DNA of 64,000 bases from Cytobacillus purgationiresistens (GCF_030813235.1 NZ_JAUSUB010000003.1:124001-188000), one strand, 5' to 3'. Shown: positions 19,068 through 28,769, counted from the first letter of the stretch. Made by a program: numbers and translations. Notes: a model not told the origin generated them from the letters alone.

Positions 19068-20249
19068 TTAACTAACTAGTTGCTTTATCTTCATTGTTTT
19101 CATCGCTTCTATTAGCGGCTCAGCAGCACCGTGTATATTTCCTACACCATATAAAGTTGAGCCTTCCATTTGCTCTTCTAGTTCGTCGAGAATCGCTTCT
19201 GTCGAATATCCTTCTAAGTTTTTAATATTCTCAGCTGGAATGATCTCATTATGATAAGCTCGAACAATCGGTTCAGTTGTTTCACCGATTAATACTAATG
19301 TTTTCATATTGATATAAGGCAGTACGTCACGCGCAAACTGTTCTGTTCGATCCACGCGATCGGCCCGACAATTCATAATCACAACCGGCTCCTCTGTTGG
19401 ATAGCCTACTTCTTGTACTCGTTTCCATATATTAAGCGTTGAAGAAGCATCATTTGCCGCAAATCCATTCACAAAATAAGAAGGAGTTGTACCATTCCCT
19501 ATCGGTGATATCCGCATAGCCCCAGGATCTGGCGGTGCATTCAGCATCCCTTGCATCGCTGTCTTCTCATCTATACCAATCGCTTCTGCAACTGCCAAGG
19601 CAAGTGAAGCATTATCTGGAAAGACCATATAATCAAATTGTTTTAGGAAGGCCTCAGATATTTTATTATTATCAGCTACAATTACCTTCGTATTTCTTTC
19701 CTCTGCCACTTTTTCATAATATGTACGGAATGAATCATCAGTTATAATTAAAAAACCATTATGAGGGATTGTTGCTGTAAAAGCTTCAGCCACCTCATCT
19801 AATGTAGGGCCCATCACATCCATATGATCTTCAAGTACATTTACAATGACACCAATATTCGCTTGCAGCAGCTCCTCTTGAAATGTAATTTGATAGTCAG
19901 GGTTGACCGCCATACATTCACTCACGAGCGCTTCCGCTCCAAGATCGACCGCTTCGTTGATGACTTCCTTTTGTTCTCCAATATTCGGACCTTGTGGTTT
20001 TCTAATAATCGGCTTTTCTTCCGGCGTGTTCCAATAAATCATTCTTGCATCCGTCCCAGTCGTTTTACCGACTGTTTTAAGTCCCGCCTCGAATAATATT
20101 CCTGTAATTAATCGAGTAACAGTCGACTTCCCTCTGATTCCGTTAATATTCACACGCACTTTTAAAGAATCGAGTCTTTTCTTATGTCTCTGCTTTTCGA
20201 TAACCCCTGCCACAATTAAAATGACGCAGGAACTGACAATGAGCCACAT
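19068..20249 (-). CDS. pgsB: Poly-gamma-glutamate synthase PgsB/CapB
   Basis: A 393-residue Mur-ligase-related amide ligase with an N-terminal membrane helix (about 1-18) and an ATP-binding P-loop GIRGKST at residues 37-43. Further family motifs are GTDARMIYWN, RKPQGPNIGEQKEVI, VSECMAVNPDYQ and NVLEDHMDVMGPTLDE. It activates the gamma-carboxylate of glutamate and adds the next residue. It is the first gene of the operon pgsB-C-A-E-capD-like. The length and gene order match Bacillus clusters, apart from the E gene lying before the transferase. Confidence 0.95.
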   Translation of the reverse strand: MWLIVSSCVILIVAGVIEKQRHKKRLDSLKVRVNINGIRGKSTVTRLITGILFEAGLKTVGKTTGTDARMIYWNTPEEKPIIRKPQGPNIGEQKEVINEAVDLGAEALVSECMAVNPDYQITFQEELLQANIGVIVNVLEDHMDVMGPTLDEVAEAFTATIPHNGFLIITDDSFRTYYEKVAEERNTKVIVADNNKISEAFLKQFDYMVFPDNASLALAVAEAIGIDEKTAMQGMLNAPPDPGAMRISPIGNGTTPSYFVNGFAANDASSTLNIWKRVQEVGYPTEEPVVIMNCRADRVDRTEQFARDVLPYINMKTLVLIGETTEPIVRAYHNEIIPAENIKNLEGYSTEAILDELEEQMEGSTLYGVGNIHGAAEPLIEAMKTMKIKQLVS

Positions 20250-20733
20250 ATACTTTCCTCCTCATATTTTATTCACGAACAAACACACGATTAATATACT
20301 AATATATAAATATTTCACCTATATAACAGTGGAATTAAACTTCTTTACTAATAAATGTCTATAAGTGCAGAATGCTTTTATGTGATAAAATTTTAAAAAA
20401 GGTATCATTTAGCCTAATCACACTCACATTTTGCAAAATAAATAATCATTTTATCCTAATGAATCATTTTTATAGAATTGGTTACTGCATATATTTTTTT
20501 AAAAAAAGTTTCTTCTAGTTATTATGTAACGTCAAAATTGTAGTTTCTTTGAAATAAGAGTAATGCTCAAATAATGTAACTGATAATGATATGGTATTTT
20601 CTATTAACTTTCTAAGGTATGGTTCTAACAGTATGGAATGTGTTTTTTAATAGTGAATATGGTAGGGAGAGACTAGCGATTGTTTTGGAAAATATAATAA
20701 TCTCATTGGGTAGCTTGGAGTAGTTTAAAATTA
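20250..20733. other. Intergenic, leader/promoter region of the pgs operon
   Basis: About 480 bp of AT-rich sequence with no convincing ORF and no promoter that I would defend. It should contain the control region of pgsB; a long leader is common upstream of capsule genes. Confidence 0.4.
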
Positions 20734-20775
20734 AAAAGCATTTTTCAATCAAAAGTTTGATTGAAAAATGCTTTT
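20734..20775 (-). terminator. Perfect 20-bp hairpin terminator after brnQ
   Basis: A perfect inverted repeat of 20 bp per arm (AAAAGCATTTTTCAATCAAA on the left) with a 2-nt loop. Either strand ends in a T run, so it can terminate the brnQ operon. Confidence 0.85.
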
Positions 20776-20825
20776 AAGTCCATCTTATAATGTTTAACAA
20801 TTAGTTGATAGTAACCGTCGTCAAA

Positions 20826-22183
20826 TCAAACATTCTTGATTTCCTGCCCAGCCATATTAATAATAGAACCTGGTTCCTTTCTGGATTTTGCAATTATTAA
20901 ACTAACAATAAAACCAAGGATTCCTGTAGCAATCCATCCCGCTCCATTTTCAAATAATGGGATAAATCCCAAAGCATTGTTCAATGATTCTGTACCGATT
21001 CCTGCATCTTTTAGTGCATCAAGAATGGCCACAATTCCTACACCTATCATTGTACCGATATAGATAGTTTGATGCCGTTGAATAGATTATTTGTAAAGAT
21101 TAGTACAATAAGCGCGATAGCTAATGGATAAAGTAATAATAAAATTGGAGAGGCTAGATTTAAGATTGTGTTTAGACCAAAGTTAGTGATTACTAAGCTG
21201 ATAGCAGAGAAAATAATCAGCCATTTTTTATATGAAATGGAAGGAACGATACGTTCAAAGTACTCTGATACTGCTGCCAGACAGGCAACATTTGTTGTGA
21301 TTCCTGTTAAGAAGATGACAAGCCCAATCAAGTAGATGCCCGATTGACCGAATAACGCTTTTGCACTTTGCGCTAAAACTGCCCCGCCATTCTCTTGATA
21401 GCCAATTGCATCCACGCTTGATGCACCGATCCAGGCCATTGAAAGCTGTAAAGCAATTAAGCCAATGATGGTGATAACACCTGATTTAATAAATAGCTTG
21501 GACACTTCTTTCTTGGATGTAATACCGACTGAGCTAATTGATTTAATGAATATGCCACCGAATACAAAGGCAGCTAAAACATCCATTGTATAGTAACCTT
21601 GTGTGAAACCTTTGAGGAAAACATCTGACAAATAGCTTTCCTGTGGTTCACGAATTGTTCCCATTGGAGTAAAAATAGATTTTGCAATCAAAATAAGAAG
21701 TAAAATTCCGAAAATTGGGGTGATTAATTTTCCTAATCGGTCAATGAATTTTGTAGTATTCCATGACAGATAAATCGTTAATACGATAAAAGTGAAGGAA
21801 AATAGCAAAAGTATGAAACCTGCATTTACTTGTTCGGAAAGAAGCGGATTCACACCAATTTCAAAAACAACGGATGTTGTCCTCGGAATTACGTAAATCG
21901 GTCCTAGTGTTAAGAATAGGAGTATGGAAAAGACTAAAGCAAAAACAGGATGTACTCTACCAGCCAATTTTTCAACCGTTCCCCCTCCTCTTGTCAAAGC
22001 AATAATCGCAAGCAGCACTAAGCCTACTCCAGTAATTAAAAAACCGCCCATCGCAATCCACACATTCGTCCCTGCTTCTTGACCGACCATTGGGGCAAAG
22101 ATGACATTTCCAGCTCCTAAAAACATCGCAAAGAGCATGAACCCTATTGCCAGTACCTGTGAAAACGGTAATGTTTTTTCCAT
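20826..22183 (-). pseudogene. brnQ: BrnQ branched-chain amino acid/cation symporter, frameshifted
   Basis: The first frame (22183 to about 21060) encodes 370 residues of a LIV-II (BrnQ) carrier with a typical start (SQVLAIGFMLFAMFLGAGN) and ten or so membrane helices. It runs out just after LLLYPLAIALIVLIF. The missing C-terminal helices (IGVGIVAILDALKDAG, GWIATGILGFIVSLIIA) are encoded in the overlapping -1 frame down to 20826. Together they give the usual length of about 450 residues, so one base seems to be missing near 21060-21080. It is the third gene of the proline operon, which suggests proline or a related amino acid as substrate. The start ATG has AAGGGAG upstream. Confidence 0.85.
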
Positions 22184-22200
22184 CTAGCTTCTCTCCCTTC

Positions 22201-23190
22201 CTATTCCTCTGACTTTTTCCGTTGCTTGCTCAGTCTTCCAAGAATGAAAGCACCTGCTCCCAAACCTATTAAAGTATTTGTTTTCTTATTGAATAATTGC
22301 TTGCTGACAAGCTGGAGATTTTGTGGACGCTCAGCCAATCTGCGCATGAAATATCCATACCAGTCATGTCCAAAAGGTACATATGTACAGAAATTATAGC
22401 CTTCACTAGCCAGCTTTAATTGCAGGTCTTTTCTGAAGCCATATAGCATTTGGAACTCGAATTTATCATTTGAAATATTATTTTCCCTCACAAACTTCTT
22501 CACATGATTAATTACATGATGATCATGTGTAGCAATCGAGGTAAACTTTCCATTAAGCAGGTGATATTCTATTAATTTTAAATAGTTTTTATCGATATCA
22601 TTTTTTCCCTGATATGCTAAATTTTCAGGCTCCTTATAGGCACCTTTTACGATTCTTAATCGAAAATCCTTATACTTTTCAATGATTTCATCGGATTGAT
22701 AAAAATAAGCTTGGATGACTGTGCCGATATTATCGTATTCCTTTGAAAGCTCATCAATAAGGTCGAACGATGGCTGTAAATGTCCATAATCCTCCATATC
22801 AAAATTAATGAATATATCATAATGATGTGCAGCGTGAACAATTTCCCGTAAATTTCCAAGACAAAAATGAGCATCTATATCTAATCCAAGCTGTGTCGGT
22901 TTTAATGAGATATGAGCATCCACACCATTTTCATGAATGGCTTCGATTACATGAAGTATTTGCTCTTTCGCTTCAAGTGCCTCTGACTTTTCAAAAACAA
23001 ATTCTCCTAAATTATCAATGGTTGCTGAAATGCCCTGACTATTCAATTCTTGTACACTTCTAATCATTTCAGGAATGTTCGTGCCGGCAACGACAGTTTG
23101 AGCTCCGAGCTGCAGCCCCCATCGCTTTGCCCCTTTAGTAAGCAATTTATTTTGAGATAATGTGATAAAAAAGTCCTTCGTTAAATTCAT
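22201..23190 (-). CDS. Proline dehydrogenase (PRODH)
   Basis: A 329-residue single-domain FAD enzyme oxidising L-proline to pyrroline-5-carboxylate. The TIM-barrel motifs are visible: ISATIDNLGEFV, SLKPTQLGLDID, FINFDMEDYGH, VKGAYKEPENLAY, ATHDHHVINH, FEFQMLYGFRKDLQ and the C-terminal YGYFMRRLAERPQN. An upstream ATG at 23205 lies inside the ribosome site; the ATG at 23190 follows GGAGG by 8 nt and is used. It lies between the proline racemase and brnQ, 17 nt before brnQ. No P5C dehydrogenase gene is in the window, so the second step must be encoded elsewhere. Confidence 0.93.
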   Translation of the reverse strand: MNLTKDFFITLSQNKLLTKGAKRWGLQLGAQTVVAGTNIPEMIRSVQELNSQGISATIDNLGEFVFEKSEALEAKEQILHVIEAIHENGVDAHISLKPTQLGLDIDAHFCLGNLREIVHAAHHYDIFINFDMEDYGHLQPSFDLIDELSKEYDNIGTVIQAYFYQSDEIIEKYKDFRLRIVKGAYKEPENLAYQGKNDIDKNYLKLIEYHLLNGKFTSIATHDHHVINHVKKFVRENNISNDKFEFQMLYGFRKDLQLKLASEGYNFCTYVPFGHDWYGYFMRRLAERPQNLQLVSKQLFNKKTNTLIGLGAGAFILGRLSKQRKKSEE

Positions 23191-23224
23191 TGCAAATGCC
23201 TCCATTCACCAGTTTTTTAAAATA

Positions 23225-24208
23225 TTATGCTAGTAAAAACCCTTCTTTATAAGGATCTGTTTCATCTAATAGGAACTTGTGAATACCTGTTATCCATGCT
23301 GATCCAGTTATTTTTGGCACCACTGCTTGGTAATCACCGACTTTGGAGTAGTTGACAATTGTTCCTTTAAATTTTGAACCGATGATGCTTTCTTGAATAA
23401 TAGATTCTCCCAGCGCAAGATTCAATGTGGATAGCTTGGCGCATGTCCCTGTTCCGCAAGGAGAGCGATCAATCTGCCCATTTCCAAAGACAACGACATT
23501 TTTATAATGGTTCTTTTCCTTCTGCAAGCTAAACTCTACTAAATCAACCGTATTAATTTCCGGAATTTCTGGATGCTGTATTGATAATTGCTCATTCACG
23601 CCTTCACGTATAGCCATGCCAAGAGAAGTCAGCTTATCCTTTTCTTCTGTGTTCAGCAATAACTGAAATTGCCGGGCATCTGCGATAGCAAAGAAGCTTC
23701 CGCCAAAAGCAATATCAACCATCACAGTTCCAACTCCATTTACTTCAATCTCCGCATTCTTCTTATATATGAATGCGGGTACATTAATAAATGAAACATC
23801 TTTCACCTTGCAATTCTCATAGGTTACATGACATTCGACAATACCAGAGGGTGTATCAAACATAACCTTTTCCTTTTGAGCAATCATGCCTTGATTAATC
23901 GCAATGGTCACTGAAGCAATCGTTCCATGGCCACACATATTCAAGTAACCGCCGCTATCCATAAATAAAAGACCTAGGTCACATCCCTCATTGCATGGCT
24001 CTGTAAAAATGGCACCAAACATATTTAGATGCCCTCTTGGCTCGTGAATTAACAGCTTTCTTATATGGTCCATATGCGCTTGAAGGTACTTTTTCTTTTC
24101 CATCATTGTTTTTCCGTGGATTTCAGGAAGCCCTTCAACAACAATTCTTGCCGCCTCCCCCATTGTATGGGAATCGATTGTTGAAATATATTGATTTTGA
24201 GATAGCAT
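23225..24208 (-). CDS. Proline racemase / hydroxyproline epimerase family
   Basis: About 327 residues of the proline racemase fold. Both catalytic cysteines are present: MCGHGT near residue 91 and SPCGTGTC near residue 245, which argues against the 3-hydroxyproline dehydratase branch (Thr in place of the second Cys). Start motif DSHTMGEAARIV is typical. With proline dehydrogenase directly downstream, conversion of D-proline to L-proline for catabolism is the simplest reading; a 4-hydroxyproline 2-epimerase role cannot be excluded. An ATG at 24229 is also in frame; the ATG at 24208 has GTGAGGG upstream and fits family N-termini better. It is the first gene after the sigma-54 promoter. Confidence 0.88.
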   Translation of the reverse strand: MLSQNQYISTIDSHTMGEAARIVVEGLPEIHGKTMMEKKKYLQAHMDHIRKLLIHEPRGHLNMFGAIFTEPCNEGCDLGLLFMDSGGYLNMCGHGTIASVTIAINQGMIAQKEKVMFDTPSGIVECHVTYENCKVKDVSFINVPAFIYKKNAEIEVNGVGTVMVDIAFGGSFFAIADARQFQLLLNTEEKDKLTSLGMAIREGVNEQLSIQHPEIPEINTVDLVEFSLQKEKNHYKNVVVFGNGQIDRSPCGTGTCAKLSTLNLALGESIIQESIIGSKFKGTIVNYSKVGDYQAVVPKITGSAWITGIHKFLLDETDPYKEGFLLA

Positions 24209-24252
24209 AAATTTGACCCTCACTTCCATTTGAACTGCCTTTTCTATAAATA

Positions 24253-24270
24253 ATGCAAGGAGTGTGCCAA
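24253..24270 (-). promoter_or_regulatory. Sigma-54 (-24/-12) promoter of the proline operon
   Basis: On the minus strand TTGGCAC-N5-TTGCAT matches the sigma-54 consensus TGGCAC-N5-TTGCW perfectly. It lies about 45 nt upstream of the racemase start and next to a divergent sigma-54 activator gene. Confidence 0.88.
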
Positions 24271-24301
24271 CTCAGATAACCACGCTTTCAAAAGGATTTA
24301 G

Positions 24302-24349
24302 TTTACATCATTGTTAATTAACTGTTCAAAAAGTTTACAATAGTGTAAA
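24302..24349. promoter_or_regulatory. Two upstream activator sites for the proline regulator
   Basis: TTTACA-TCAT-TGTTAA at 24302-24317 and TTTACA-ATAG-TGTAAA at 24334-24349: two copies of one dyad, the second perfect, with centres 32 bp apart (about three helical turns). They sit 30-100 bp upstream of the sigma-54 promoter, the usual place for enhancer sites, and just ahead of the regulator's own start. Confidence 0.7.
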
Positions 24350-24387
24350 TTCAATATATACAACTTTTCACTTTTAGGGAGGCAACT

Positions 24388-25773
24388 ATGAATCTACCTT
24401 CAGGCAAGCACGCACTTCTCTACTTACAGACACTCATCGAAACAAGCTCAGATGGTATCACCATTATAGATGCATCTGGTCAAGTGCAGTATTGGAATTC
24501 TCATGCTGAGAGAATTTATGGCATTCCTTTTAAAAAAATCAAAGGGAACTATATTAATGATTTTTTTAAAGAAGAGGATTTAATGCTGCTGCAGATTCTG
24601 AAAACGAAGGAACCCGTCTTTAACGTTTATCATCAGCCGAGGCCGGATAAGCATGTCCTTATCAGTTCTTCTCCTATCTTAGATGAACAACATGATCAAT
24701 TAATTGGTGCCATCTCGATTGATCATGATATAACCCATATTGTGAAACTAAACGAAAAATTAACCTTAACATCAGCACAATTGCAAAAAATGAAGCAAAG
24801 TGTCCAAGTGATGGAATATACAGGACCGTTTTCTGATTTAAAAGGGAAAAGTCCAGCAATCCAAAAAGCAAAGGAATTTGCTTTAAAGGTAGCAAGCACA
24901 GAGGCAACCGTGCTTATACAAGGGGAAAGTGGTGTAGGTAAGGAACTTTTCTCACAAGGAATACATGATGGAAGCTTAAGAAGCAGCGAACCGTTTATCC
25001 CAGTCAATTGCGGTGCAATTCCAGAGGCACTTTTTGAAAGTGAGTTTTTTGGATATGAAAGGGGCTCCTTTACAGGAGCTCATAAGGAAGGCAAACCAGG
25101 AAAAATCGAACTGGCCCATAAAGGGTCTTTATTTTTAGATGAAATCGGTATTCTTCCCCTTGATATGCAAGCAAAGCTTTTGAGGGTGCTCCAAGAAAGG
25201 GAAGTATTTCGCATTGGGGGCAGCCAGGCGAAAAAAGTCGATATTCGCATTATTGCGGCTACTAATAGTGATTTAGAAGATATGGTGCAAAAAGGACTGT
25301 TCCGTGAGGATCTATACTATCGATTAAATGTGGTCACATTAAAAATTCCGCCTTTACGTGACAGAAATGATGATATCCCTTTATTAGTTCAGAGTTTTGC
25401 AGACGAATTCTCTATAAAATATAAAAAGCAAGCGGTTAAGCTTCATACAAGCGCCATCAATATGTATACAAGCTATGATTGGCCAGGTAATATAAGAGAA
25501 CTTAAAAATGTGGTTGAAAGAATGATTATCTTTAATGAACAACCAACGGTACATGCCAATAATTTATCCGAGATTTTTCCTTATATAAAGGACCGACGTA
25601 TTCCTAAAGAAGGGTTAGCGCATGAAAAAGCACTTTTCGAAAAGGAAAAAATAACTGATATGCTGCAGCAAACACATGGTAACAAAAGTGCAGCAGCTAA
25701 AAAGTTAGGCATATCAAGAGTAAGTCTCTACAAAAAGCTGAAGGAGTATCATATTGAAATGGATTTTACCTAA
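24388..25773 (+). CDS. Sigma-54-dependent activator with PAS domain (proline operon regulator)
   Basis: A 461-residue enhancer-binding protein: PAS domain (about 10-115, DGITIIDASGQVQYWN), AAA+ domain (about 150-380) with Walker A GESGVGKE, the sigma-54 contact loop in the variant form GSFTGA, Walker B GSLFLDEIG and RLNVVTLKIPPLRDR, and a Fis-type helix-turn-helix at the C-terminus (NKSAAAKKLGISRVSLYKKL). It is similar in layout to RocR/PrdR regulators. It is divergent from the proline operon, whose promoter is sigma-54 type, so it should sense proline or a derivative and activate that operon. The ATG follows AGGGAGG. Confidence 0.93.
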   Translation: MNLPSGKHALLYLQTLIETSSDGITIIDASGQVQYWNSHAERIYGIPFKKIKGNYINDFFKEEDLMLLQILKTKEPVFNVYHQPRPDKHVLISSSPILDEQHDQLIGAISIDHDITHIVKLNEKLTLTSAQLQKMKQSVQVMEYTGPFSDLKGKSPAIQKAKEFALKVASTEATVLIQGESGVGKELFSQGIHDGSLRSSEPFIPVNCGAIPEALFESEFFGYERGSFTGAHKEGKPGKIELAHKGSLFLDEIGILPLDMQAKLLRVLQEREVFRIGGSQAKKVDIRIIAATNSDLEDMVQKGLFREDLYYRLNVVTLKIPPLRDRNDDIPLLVQSFADEFSIKYKKQAVKLHTSAINMYTSYDWPGNIRELKNVVERMIIFNEQPTVHANNLSEIFPYIKDRRIPKEGLAHEKALFEKEKITDMLQQTHGNKSAAAKKLGISRVSLYKKLKEYHIEMDFT

Positions 25774-25777
25774 TAAG

Positions 25778-25813
25778 TAAAAAAACAGAAATCTCATTTG
25801 ATTTCTGTTTTTC
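25778..25813. terminator. Bidirectional terminator
   Basis: CAGAAATC / GATTTCTG stem with a 6-nt loop, flanked by A's on the left and T's on the right. It lies between the convergent regulator and MHS transporter genes and can serve both. Confidence 0.9.
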
Positions 25814-25821
25814 TATTCCTA

Positions 25822-27114
25822 TTACATATTCATCGTCTGATCTTGCTTACTTTCATAGGTAGAGACATGTCTTGTATCAGGAATAAATAGGCAAAGAATG
25901 AAGGACAGAGCTAGGAAGCCCATCATAAACCCGCCGAATATCCATGGTGAAGGTCCAAAGGCTTCTGCCATTGTTGTCCAAAGCATCGGGCCGAACCCAA
26001 CGATGGCTGCAGCAAGCTGATAGCCAACTGAAAGTCCTGTATAGCGGACATTTGCTGGAAATAGTTCTGAGAATAAGGTACCCTGCGTAGAAAAGATGGC
26101 TCCCCACAGCACACCTAGCATGACCGCCTGCATAACGAAAAGCCATGTCTCGCTATTGCCAATGAGCATATAATACGGTACCGCTAAAATAAACAAGAGT
26201 GCAACGCCAGTCATATATATGACCTTTCTCCCGATATAATCAGATAAATAACCAACGAGGGGAATCGTCAAAATCATTGTGGCACAGCCGATCGTTAAAG
26301 CTGTTAACGCTCTTTCATTGCCATAGCCCAAATAGTTTGTCGCATACACAAGGATGAATGACATGAGGAAAACATTAAAGAACCCATCACCAAGCTTTAG
26401 TCCAATGACATGAAAGACATTTCTTCCATTGTTACGGAACGTTTCAACAATCGGTACATTGACGATCTCTCCCTTCTCCTGCTGTTCTTTAAAAGCAGGT
26501 GTTTCCTCTATACCGCTTCTAATCCATAATGCTAAGACGATCAGCACGGCACTAAAGAGAAAAGGAATCCGCCAGCCCCATGCCAAAAACTGTGCGTCTG
26601 TTGTTAAATAACTGATGACCGTTAAGCTGAAGGAGCCTGCAACCAAGCCTATCGGAACACCTAACTGGGGAACAGAGCCATACAATCCTCTAAGACCCTT
26701 TGGTGCATATTCAGTTGCTAATAAAACCGCGCCTCCCCATTCTCCACCCAGGGCAATCCCTTGAATCAGCCTCAAGAACACAAGCAGTATTGGCGCAATC
26801 AACCCCACAGCCTCAAAGGTAGGTAAGAGCCCGATTAAAAAAGAGCTTCCGCCCATACCAATGAGCGTCAACATCAAAGCAGCTTTCCTGCCAATCTTAT
26901 CTCCGTAATGACCAAAAATAATGCTTCCTATTGGCCTAGCTGCATAGCCAACACCAAATGTGGCAAAGGCAAGGAGCAGGCCGATTGCTGGATTTTCATT
27001 GGGGAAGAATAAGGTTGAGAAAACAAGACCTGTTGCTGTCCCATATAAATAAAAATCGTACCATTCAATCACAGACCCAGATAAACTCGCAAACAATACG
27101 CGGCTTTTTTTCAT
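25822..27114 (-). CDS. MHS-type MFS transporter (metabolite:H+ symporter)
   Basis: A 430-residue twelve-helix major facilitator protein. The N-terminus GSVIEWYDFYLYGTAT, the loop GHYGDKIGRKAALM and RLIQGIALGGEWGGAVLL are hallmarks of the metabolite:H+ symporter (ShiA/KgtP/ProP-like) branch that imports organic or amino acids. It lies 31 nt downstream of the acyl-CoA ligase gene and probably imports that enzyme's carboxylic-acid substrate. The ATG at 27120 is only 3 nt from the GGGGAG site, so the ATG at 27114 (9 nt) is chosen. Confidence 0.9.
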   Translation of the reverse strand: MKKSRVLFASLSGSVIEWYDFYLYGTATGLVFSTLFFPNENPAIGLLLAFATFGVGYAARPIGSIIFGHYGDKIGRKAALMLTLIGMGGSSFLIGLLPTFEAVGLIAPILLVFLRLIQGIALGGEWGGAVLLATEYAPKGLRGLYGSVPQLGVPIGLVAGSFSLTVISYLTTDAQFLAWGWRIPFLFSAVLIVLALWIRSGIEETPAFKEQQEKGEIVNVPIVETFRNNGRNVFHVIGLKLGDGFFNVFLMSFILVYATNYLGYGNERALTALTIGCATMILTIPLVGYLSDYIGRKVIYMTGVALLFILAVPYYMLIGNSETWLFVMQAVMLGVLWGAIFSTQGTLFSELFPANVRYTGLSVGYQLAAAIVGFGPMLWTTMAEAFGPSPWIFGGFMMGFLALSFILCLFIPDTRHVSTYESKQDQTMNM

Positions 27115-27145
27115 AATCATAGTCTCCCCACTTGGCTAGTTGTAT

Positions 27146-28720
27146 TTAAGTAGATTTCAACTTACCTTCTTCATGCTTTTGACGGAGCAAATGCTTTTGA
27201 ATTTTTCCTACTGATGTTCGCGGGAACGCTTCCAGAATTTCGATTGAATCCGGAACCTTAAAGGAAGCGAGGCGCTCCTTGCAGTATACTAGCAGTTCGT
27301 TTTCTGTTATTTTGGCGCCGTCATGCAAGATGACATAAGCCTTAATTGCTTCATCACGGATATCATCTGGAACCCCGATAACAGCAGATTCATATACCAG
27401 CTTGTGAGCAGCCAGCACACTTTCCACTTCACTAGCAGCAACATTCTCTCCTGACCGTTTAATCATATCCTTGATCCGGTCAACAAAATAAAAATAGCCT
27501 GCTTCATCAACTCTTGCATTATCCCCTGTATACAGCCAGCCCCCTTTTATTGTCGCTGCTGTTGCTTCATTATTTTTAAAATAAGCCTTCATTAAGGTTC
27601 GACCCGGCATTCCTTTAACAATTATTTGACCAGGTACACCAGCAGGCTGCTCATTTCCGTCTGCATCAATTACCTTTACTTCATAACCGATCGTTGGCTT
27701 GCCTATGCTTTTATTTATCCTGATTCCATCCAACGGATTCATTAATGGCACGCCGACTGTTTCTGTCATGCCATAAAGCTGAAGCAACGGAACTTCATAT
27801 TGCTGTTCAAAATGATCTAACTGTTCATCAGTGAGCGATTGAGCAAACCAAATGACCCTTAGAAGATTATCCCGATCAGCCGCATCATAGTGCTGAGCTA
27901 AAATCATCCTTATTGGCGCTGCAAACAAAGAGCCTACTGTGGCACTCAAACGCTTTGCTTGCTTAAAATATCGAGAAGCACTGAACCGCTCTGTTATAGC
28001 AATGCTGGCACCAACCGTAAGAGCTGACATCGCAGAATAGTATTGAGCATTGCCATGAAATAGCGGCAGAACAATCAGTTGCCGATCAGCCGGTGTTAAT
28101 CGAATCGATTTCGACATAACCTCTCCAGTAAATAAATAATTCGCGTGTGTAATCTGCACCCCTTTTGGTTTAGAAGTCGTACCGGATGTGTAAAGCATCG
28201 CTGCTACATCATCTGACTTCAGTGATATTTCGGGCAGTTCGCCTGACTCCTTCTCCATTAAAAATGCCAAGCTTTGTTCGGCATATTCCTCTCCTTCATA
28301 ACGCGCCAGCCAGATATCTTCCAGCAAAGGCAGCTGCGAGCGAATGGCAGTGAACTTATTGAGATATTCTGCTTCTGTTATGAGAAGCATCGATTCAGAG
28401 TGAGTAAGTATGTAGGCCATTTCATCTTTTGGTGACAAGATATTTGTTGGCACCATGACGGCACCGATATTCGCTAATGCAAACCATGAGACCATAAAAT
28501 CAAGACTATTTGGCAGATGCAGTGTCACATGCTGACCCTTCTTAATTCCAAATGAGAGAAGAGCCTGACTGAGTTGATTGGTACGATTTTGAAACGCCTC
28601 ATAAGTTAATTCTGACCGCTTTTCTTCTTTATCCTCAAAAAGAAGAAAGAGCTTTTCGTTATGCAAGGACACCTTCTCGGTCAATAAATCCCGCAGCGTT
28701 CTATCACCAATAATGTCCAT
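27146..28720 (-). CDS. Acyl-CoA synthetase (AMP-forming), CaiC/fatty-acid ligase type
   Basis: A 524-residue ANL-superfamily ligase. Adenylation motifs are present: MLYTSGTTSKPKGVQ, QLYGMTETVG, YTGDNARVDEAGYFYFVDR, IKRSGENVAASEVE and the C-terminal catalytic lysine in SVGKIQKHLL. It activates a carboxylic acid to its CoA thioester through an acyl-AMP. The short length and GMTETVG/GENVAASE motifs resemble crotonobetaine/carnitine or short-chain acid ligases, but the substrate cannot be fixed from sequence. It is first in a two-gene operon with the MHS transporter, behind a clear SigA promoter. Confidence 0.9.
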   Translation of the reverse strand: MDIIGDRTLRDLLTEKVSLHNEKLFLLFEDKEEKRSELTYEAFQNRTNQLSQALLSFGIKKGQHVTLHLPNSLDFMVSWFALANIGAVMVPTNILSPKDEMAYILTHSESMLLITEAEYLNKFTAIRSQLPLLEDIWLARYEGEEYAEQSLAFLMEKESGELPEISLKSDDVAAMLYTSGTTSKPKGVQITHANYLFTGEVMSKSIRLTPADRQLIVLPLFHGNAQYYSAMSALTVGASIAITERFSASRYFKQAKRLSATVGSLFAAPIRMILAQHYDAADRDNLLRVIWFAQSLTDEQLDHFEQQYEVPLLQLYGMTETVGVPLMNPLDGIRINKSIGKPTIGYEVKVIDADGNEQPAGVPGQIIVKGMPGRTLMKAYFKNNEATAATIKGGWLYTGDNARVDEAGYFYFVDRIKDMIKRSGENVAASEVESVLAAHKLVYESAVIGVPDDIRDEAIKAYVILHDGAKITENELLVYCKERLASFKVPDSIEILEAFPRTSVGKIQKHLLRQKHEEGKLKST

Positions 28721-28769
28721 AGCAAACCAAACCCTTCATTTTTTATTAAATATTATGAAAATTAGAATA

